From Pseudomonas viridiflava (GTDB lineage Bacteria; Pseudomonadota; Gammaproteobacteria; Pseudomonadales; Pseudomonadaceae): DNA of 64,000 nt. Positions 60,402 through 64,000 of the stretch are shown one piece after another (the first letter of the stretch is position 1; each line of letters opens with the position of its first letter). The stretch lies in the NCBI RefSeq assembly GCF_003702045.1, contig NZ_RBTP01000015.1, positions 109,845-173,844 of the forward strand, read 5' to 3'. The notes below the pieces were generated by a model. That model saw only the letters and a list, made by a program, of their open reading frames with translations, ran no database searches and was not told where the DNA came from. The translations under genes were made by a program, and so were the position numbers.

Positions 60402-61853
60402 TCAACGCGCAATGGTCTGCGTTTTCACACCGGCTTCCAGCGCGCCCGAACGACCGTAGATATCTTCGAAACGCTCGATATCGTCTTCGCCCAGGTAGCT
60501 GCCCGATTGCACTTCGATGATTTCCAATGGAATCTTGCCCGGGTTTTTCAGGCGATGGACCGAAGCGATCGGGATGTAGGTGGACTGGTTTTCGGTGAGC
60601 AGGAACACGTTCTCGTCACAGGTCACCTGCGCAGTGCCGGATACCACGATCCAGTGCTCGGCGCGGTGGTGGTGCATCTGCAGCGACAGGCACGCGCCCG
60701 GCTTGACCGAGATGCGCTTGACCTGGAAGCGGCCGCCCATGTCCACGGAGTCGTACGAGCCCCACGGACGATACACTTCGAGGTGGTTCTGGGTTTCGGT
60801 ACGGCCCTGTTCGTTCAGGGTGTTGACCATTTGCTTGACGCCCTGAACCTTGTCTTTGTGGGCAATCATCATGGCGTCCTTGGTTTCGACGACCACGATG
60901 TTGTCCAGGCCGATCACCGACACCAGTTTGCCATTGCCGTGAATCATGCAGTTGCGGCTGTCCTGGATCACGACGTCGCCCTTGGTGACGTTGCCGTTTT
61001 CATCCTTGGCGTTCACTTCCCACAGCGACGACCAGCAGCCGACATCGCTCCAGCCAGCCGACAACGGTACGACGCAGGCACGCTGGGTTTTTTCCATGAC
61101 GGCGTAGTCGATGGAATTGTCCGGGCAGCAGGCGAAGGTGGAGGCGTCGATTTCAACGGCGTCACCGTCCTGGACACTGCGCTCCAGGGTCAGCAGGCAG
61201 GTGTCGTAGATGTCCGGATCGTGCTTTTTCAGCTCTTCCAGGAAACGGCTGGCGCGGAACAGGAACATGCCGCTGTTCCAGTAGTAGCCACCGGCTTCGA
61301 CGAACTCGTTGGCACGCTTTTCGTCAGGCTTTTCGACGAACTGCGACACGCGGCTCACGCCTTCCGGCAGCAGCGCATCGGCAGTGGACTTGATGTAGCC
61401 ATAGCCAGTTTCCGGCTTGTTGGCGGGTACACCGAACAACACCATTTCGCCACGCTCGGCGGCCACTGTGGCCAGTGCCAAAGCGCGTTGCAGGGCTTTC
61501 TGGTCTTCGATCACATGGTCAGCCGGCAGCACAAGCATCAGACCGTCGTTGCCTTCATTGACCAGTTTCATCGCAGTCAGGGCCACGGCCGGCGCAGTGT
61601 TACGGCCGAACGGTTCCATGAGGATTGCCTGGGTGTCCAGTTTCAGTGCCGCGAGCTGCTCGTTGACGATGAAACGGTGTTCTTTGTTGCACACCACGAT
61701 CGGTTCTTGCATGCCGTCGAACACCAGACGCTGCAACGTCTGTTGAAACAGCGTGTGTTCACCGGTCAGAGCCAGGAACTGTTTCGGGAATTGCTTGCGC
61801 GAAAGCGGCCAGAGTCGTGAACCGCTACCACCTGACAAGATCACTGGAATCAT
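60402..61853 (-). CDS. algA: AlgA, bifunctional mannose-6-phosphate isomerase / mannose-1-phosphate guanylyltransferase
   Basis: A 483-residue type II PMI-GMP enzyme. The N-terminal nucleotidyltransferase begins IPVILSGGSGSRLWPLSRKQ, with VFGVPANKPETGYGYIK-like product site (LFGVPANKPETGYGYIK) and FVEKPDEKRA. The C-terminal cupin isomerase domain has GACLSLQMHHHRAEHWIVVS, whose His and Gln bind metal. It makes GDP-mannose, the alginate precursor. It is the last alg gene, 116 bp after algF. Confidence 0.96.
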   Translation of the reverse strand: MIPVILSGGSGSRLWPLSRKQFPKQFLALTGEHTLFQQTLQRLVFDGMQEPIVVCNKEHRFIVNEQLAALKLDTQAILMEPFGRNTAPAVALTAMKLVNEGNDGLMLVLPADHVIEDQKALQRALALATVAAERGEMVLFGVPANKPETGYGYIKSTADALLPEGVSRVSQFVEKPDEKRANEFVEAGGYYWNSGMFLFRASRFLEELKKHDPDIYDTCLLTLERSVQDGDAVEIDASTFACCPDNSIDYAVMEKTQRACVVPLSAGWSDVGCWSSLWEVNAKDENGNVTKGDVVIQDSRNCMIHGNGKLVSVIGLDNIVVVETKDAMMIAHKDKVQGVKQMVNTLNEQGRTETQNHLEVYRPWGSYDSVDMGGRFQVKRISVKPGACLSLQMHHHRAEHWIVVSGTAQVTCDENVFLLTENQSTYIPIASVHRLKNPGKIPLEIIEVQSGSYLGEDDIERFEDIYGRSGALEAGVKTQTIAR

Positions 61854-61969
61854 TTTATTTCTCCAATAGCATTCAATATGGGCTGTACGTGCTGTCTGTC
61901 GTTTCTGTCTTTTTCTTGTTCCGCACCGGCCGGTTCAAGGCATGGCCCTGAACCGGCCAGCTTTGTCCT

Positions 61970-62638
61970 TTAGCGGGTTGCAACCGGTGGCTTGACCCAC
62001 ACTGGCGAGAGGCTGGTGCCGCTGCCGGTGATGTACAGAACGGCGGCTTCGCCACGTTCCAGGGCCACAGGTTTCACATCGGTGACTTTCTTGTCGCCGT
62101 CGTACAGCGCCAGACTGACTTTGACCGGGTTGATTTCACGCTCGCCGGTGCCTTTGGCTGCCACGGTCTTGACCACATCGGTCTTGCCGTCGGCGGTTTT
62201 GAGGGTCAGTGCCTTGTCGCTAAGGTTCTGCACGCGAACCAGGGATTTCTGCTTGTTCTTGAACGGTGGTTCTTCGATCAGTTGCGGTTTGCCGCTGGCG
62301 TTGTTAACCAGGGTGTAATAGTGATCGCCTGCCAGTTTCACCGGCACGCTCTGGCTGCCCAGTTTTGCGGTGTAGTCGCCCTGTGGCATGAAGCTGAACG
62401 CAGTGCTGCCCAGTGGCGCGACTTCGTTCATGTTGGTGTTGCCGACGCTGGCGCTGATTTCAGCGTTGCTGGCGTTGTAGACACGCACGAAGGTCGAGCC
62501 TTTCGGAGCGGTCGGGCCGTACAGGGCGGAGTCACCTGCGAGGGCTTGCAGGGACATCAGGCCCAGGCCTGCGGCCAGTGCGCAGGTTTTGAAGAAACGG
62601 TTCGTGTTCGAACGGTTTGCAGTTGTGTGTTGGGTCAT
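61970..62638 (-). CDS. algF: AlgF, periplasmic alginate O-acetylation protein
   Basis: A 222-residue protein with a signal peptide ending near SLQALAGD. Two beta-sandwich-like halves follow: FVRVYNASNAEISASVGNTN, and VRVQNLSDKALTLKTADGK. It acts with AlgI, AlgJ and AlgX to acetylate mannuronate residues in the periplasm. It starts 12 bp after algJ ends. Confidence 0.95.
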   Translation of the reverse strand: MTQHTTANRSNTNRFFKTCALAAGLGLMSLQALAGDSALYGPTAPKGSTFVRVYNASNAEISASVGNTNMNEVAPLGSTAFSFMPQGDYTAKLGSQSVPVKLAGDHYYTLVNNASGKPQLIEEPPFKNKQKSLVRVQNLSDKALTLKTADGKTDVVKTVAAKGTGEREINPVKVSLALYDGDKKVTDVKPVALERGEAAVLYITGSGTSLSPVWVKPPVATR

Positions 62639-62650
62639 GAGTCAGTCCTC

Positions 62651-63826
62651 TCAGTTTTGCGCCCGGTTGGGCGACTCGGATGGGTTGGCGTTTAACGCCA
62701 CGTTATCTTGGGTATTGCGCGATTTTTTCAGCTCGGCGATCCATTGCTGATCGAACTCGCCAAGGTCGTTGTGAGCCGGCAGGTAGCGCTCCGGGAACTC
62801 CCAGATGACCACTTGCGGCGGGGTGTTCTTGAACGCATCGGTTTGCAGGTACTTGAGCATCGGCAGGATCGGACCGTGGCCGTCTTCGGCGTAGTTCACG
62901 ACGTCGCTGCGCAGGGCTTCTTTCAGGGCACCCACGAAGTTCCAGTTCGGGTTGGCGCTGTAGCTGGTGCCGACCAGACCGACCGGAATGTCGCTGTCCG
63001 CGAACAAGGCTTCATCGCCAGCCGGTTCGCCCTGAACCGGATCGGTGCTGCGTTGCTGCAGCTCGTCAGGCTTGGGCAGCATGTTGCTGAACAGCGGATC
63101 CAGTGGCAGGAACGTGGTCAGGTCGCCCTTGTAGGGTTCGCTGCCCTTGGCCTGGGTGACGAACTGTTCAGGCTCGCCTTCCAGCGGGGTCTTCTGAGCG
63201 ATGGCGACGCCCAGCTGTTGCGCGGCCACTTCAGCGCCCATCGGCGTCCAGTGGGTGTCGGTGCGCAGGAAGACCTGACCTTTCTGTTTGGCTGCTTGCA
63301 GCGGTGCCAGCAGGTCCGGCGCGAAGATCCCGGCTTTAGCGACCTGCGCGTGGAACTGCTGATACAGGTCGGCGTGCAGGCTGGCCGGTTTGTTGTCACC
63401 GATGTGTTCCGGGTACAGGCGGGTCTTGGCCGGGACGATGGCCAGAACCAGCTTGGTGCCCTGTTTTTCCAGTGCGTCACGTACGCCCTGGATCAACGCC
63501 AGGTTGTCCGCTTCGTTCTGCTCGCCATTGGCAATGGCATCGAACTCTTCATCGGTGTACAGCCACTGGTCCTTGCCGAGCACCACGCCCGGACGGCCTT
63601 CGTTGAACAGCTTGTAATCCAGCGCCGCCCACAGGTTGGTGCCCAGGCGCTTGATCGGAAACTCATCGTCGTAATGGGTTTCCGCCGCTTTGGTCCACTT
63701 ACCGTTGAGCACGGTGGTCTCGGCCGAGGTCGAGAACGTGCTGAAGCTGCGCAACGACCAGGCGCCCAGGATCAACAGCAGACCCAGGAAGATGGCGATG
63801 TAGAGGATTCGTAATGAACGGGTCAT
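62651..63826 (-). CDS. algJ: AlgJ, alginate O-acetyltransferase (SGNH-like)
   Basis: A 391-residue protein. The start MTRSLRILYIAIFLGLLLIL begins with a single signal anchor; the frame extends 24 codons upstream into algI without conserved features. The catalytic triad is Asp190 and His192 in LRTDTHWTP and Ser288 in LVGTSYSANP, the same numbers as I recall for P. aeruginosa AlgJ. It holds the acetyl group in the periplasm during alginate acetylation. Confidence 0.96.
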   Translation of the reverse strand: MTRSLRILYIAIFLGLLLILGAWSLRSFSTFSTSAETTVLNGKWTKAAETHYDDEFPIKRLGTNLWAALDYKLFNEGRPGVVLGKDQWLYTDEEFDAIANGEQNEADNLALIQGVRDALEKQGTKLVLAIVPAKTRLYPEHIGDNKPASLHADLYQQFHAQVAKAGIFAPDLLAPLQAAKQKGQVFLRTDTHWTPMGAEVAAQQLGVAIAQKTPLEGEPEQFVTQAKGSEPYKGDLTTFLPLDPLFSNMLPKPDELQQRSTDPVQGEPAGDEALFADSDIPVGLVGTSYSANPNWNFVGALKEALRSDVVNYAEDGHGPILPMLKYLQTDAFKNTPPQVVIWEFPERYLPAHNDLGEFDQQWIAELKKSRNTQDNVALNANPSESPNRAQN

Positions 63827-63836
63827 GTCAGGCTCC

Positions 63837-64000
63837 TCAGAACTGGAAGTAAAGGAACGGCGAGAAGCTCTGCGCCGAAAGTTTGAGAATCGAAGCAACG
63901 AACAGCAGCAGGATCAGTGCGCGCATGGCGTAGCGGGGCCAGTCGGCAACCCAGTACGCCGGTTGCACCTGTGCTTCGCTGCCCACGGTGTAGCCGGGCA
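63837..64000 (-). CDS. algI: AlgI, membrane-bound O-acyltransferase, C-terminal end (partial)
   Basis: Only the last 54 codons are present; the gene continues past the right edge. The visible end, WVADWPRYAMRALILLLFVA then SFSPFLYFQF, is the last membrane helix and C-terminus of AlgI, which passes acetyl groups across the inner membrane. It ends 10 bp before algJ starts. Confidence 0.93.
   Translation of the reverse strand, partial: PGYTVGSEAQVQPAYWVADWPRYAMRALILLLFVASILKLSAQSFSPFLYFQF

Overview
The window is chromosomal DNA from a fluorescent-type Pseudomonas, most likely of the P. syringae group. The evidence is the algI-J-F-A end of an alginate operon with AlgJ catalytic residues at the P. 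aeruginosa positions, the folM-folE-folX monapterin cluster, fecIRA, genus-typical small families (DUF3509, DUF3565, DUF1244, HopJ), pta/slyD synteny and REP-type intergenic repeats. The species call is inference. I saw no rRNA, tRNA, CRISPR array, insertion sequence or prophage.

Layout. 1-2.2 kb: end of a BMP-type nucleoside ABC transporter (ATPase end plus two permeases). 2.3-12.1 kb: OmpA lipoprotein, acyltransferase, pta, DUF3565 protein, slyD, glutathione peroxidase, Old Yellow Enzyme, mannosyltransferase-like GT4, a possible small ORF and a secreted alginate-lyase-fold protein. 12.1-16.3 kb: surE-marR pair, cysZ, 2-Cys peroxiredoxin and trxB. 16.5-23.7 kb: hopJ-DUF1244-folX-folE-folM, a monooxygenase-domain membrane protein, a MerR regulator that looks like a class II (B12-less) LitR, a degenerate PilZ-like protein, a short LOV photoreceptor, a flavodoxin and an SDR. 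The MerR plus LOV pair makes this a probable blue-light-responsive neighbourhood. 23.9-26.6 kb: an unknown protein, a SirB1-family protein and leucine dehydrogenase.

26.9-35.5 kb, all on the minus strand: wecB, a BcsB-like protein, nfrB (glycosyltransferase with two MshEN c-di-GMP-type repeats), nfrA (TPR plus outer-membrane barrel) and a ybcH-like gene. This resembles the E. coli NfrA/NfrB/YbcH/WecB pathway that makes the phage N4 glycan receptor, here gathered into one cluster with an added BcsB-like subunit. 36.2-37.8 kb: yebG with a textbook LexA box, psiE and a small lipoprotein. 38.2-41.1 kb: an orphan hcp followed by a toxin with an RNase A-like C-terminus, an immunity gene, a frameshifted second immunity gene, and a fused toxin-fragment/immunity ORF. 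Composition drops sharply inside the toxin gene.

41.2-49.6 kb: DUF3509, an HPF-family ribosome protein, fecA-fecR-fecI, and a divergent DUF3649/PepSY/DUF3325 iron operon sharing one Fur-like box. 49.5-53.7 kb: AraC regulator, EamA exporter, 2-hydroxyacid dehydrogenase and LysR regulator. 53.9-58.6 kb: an AaeXAB-like efflux operon divergent from that LysR gene. 58.9-64.0 kb: SDR, a small membrane protein, a strong terminator and algA-F-J-I. Three copies of a ~145-bp repeat and five of a shorter repeat family lie mostly where genes converge.
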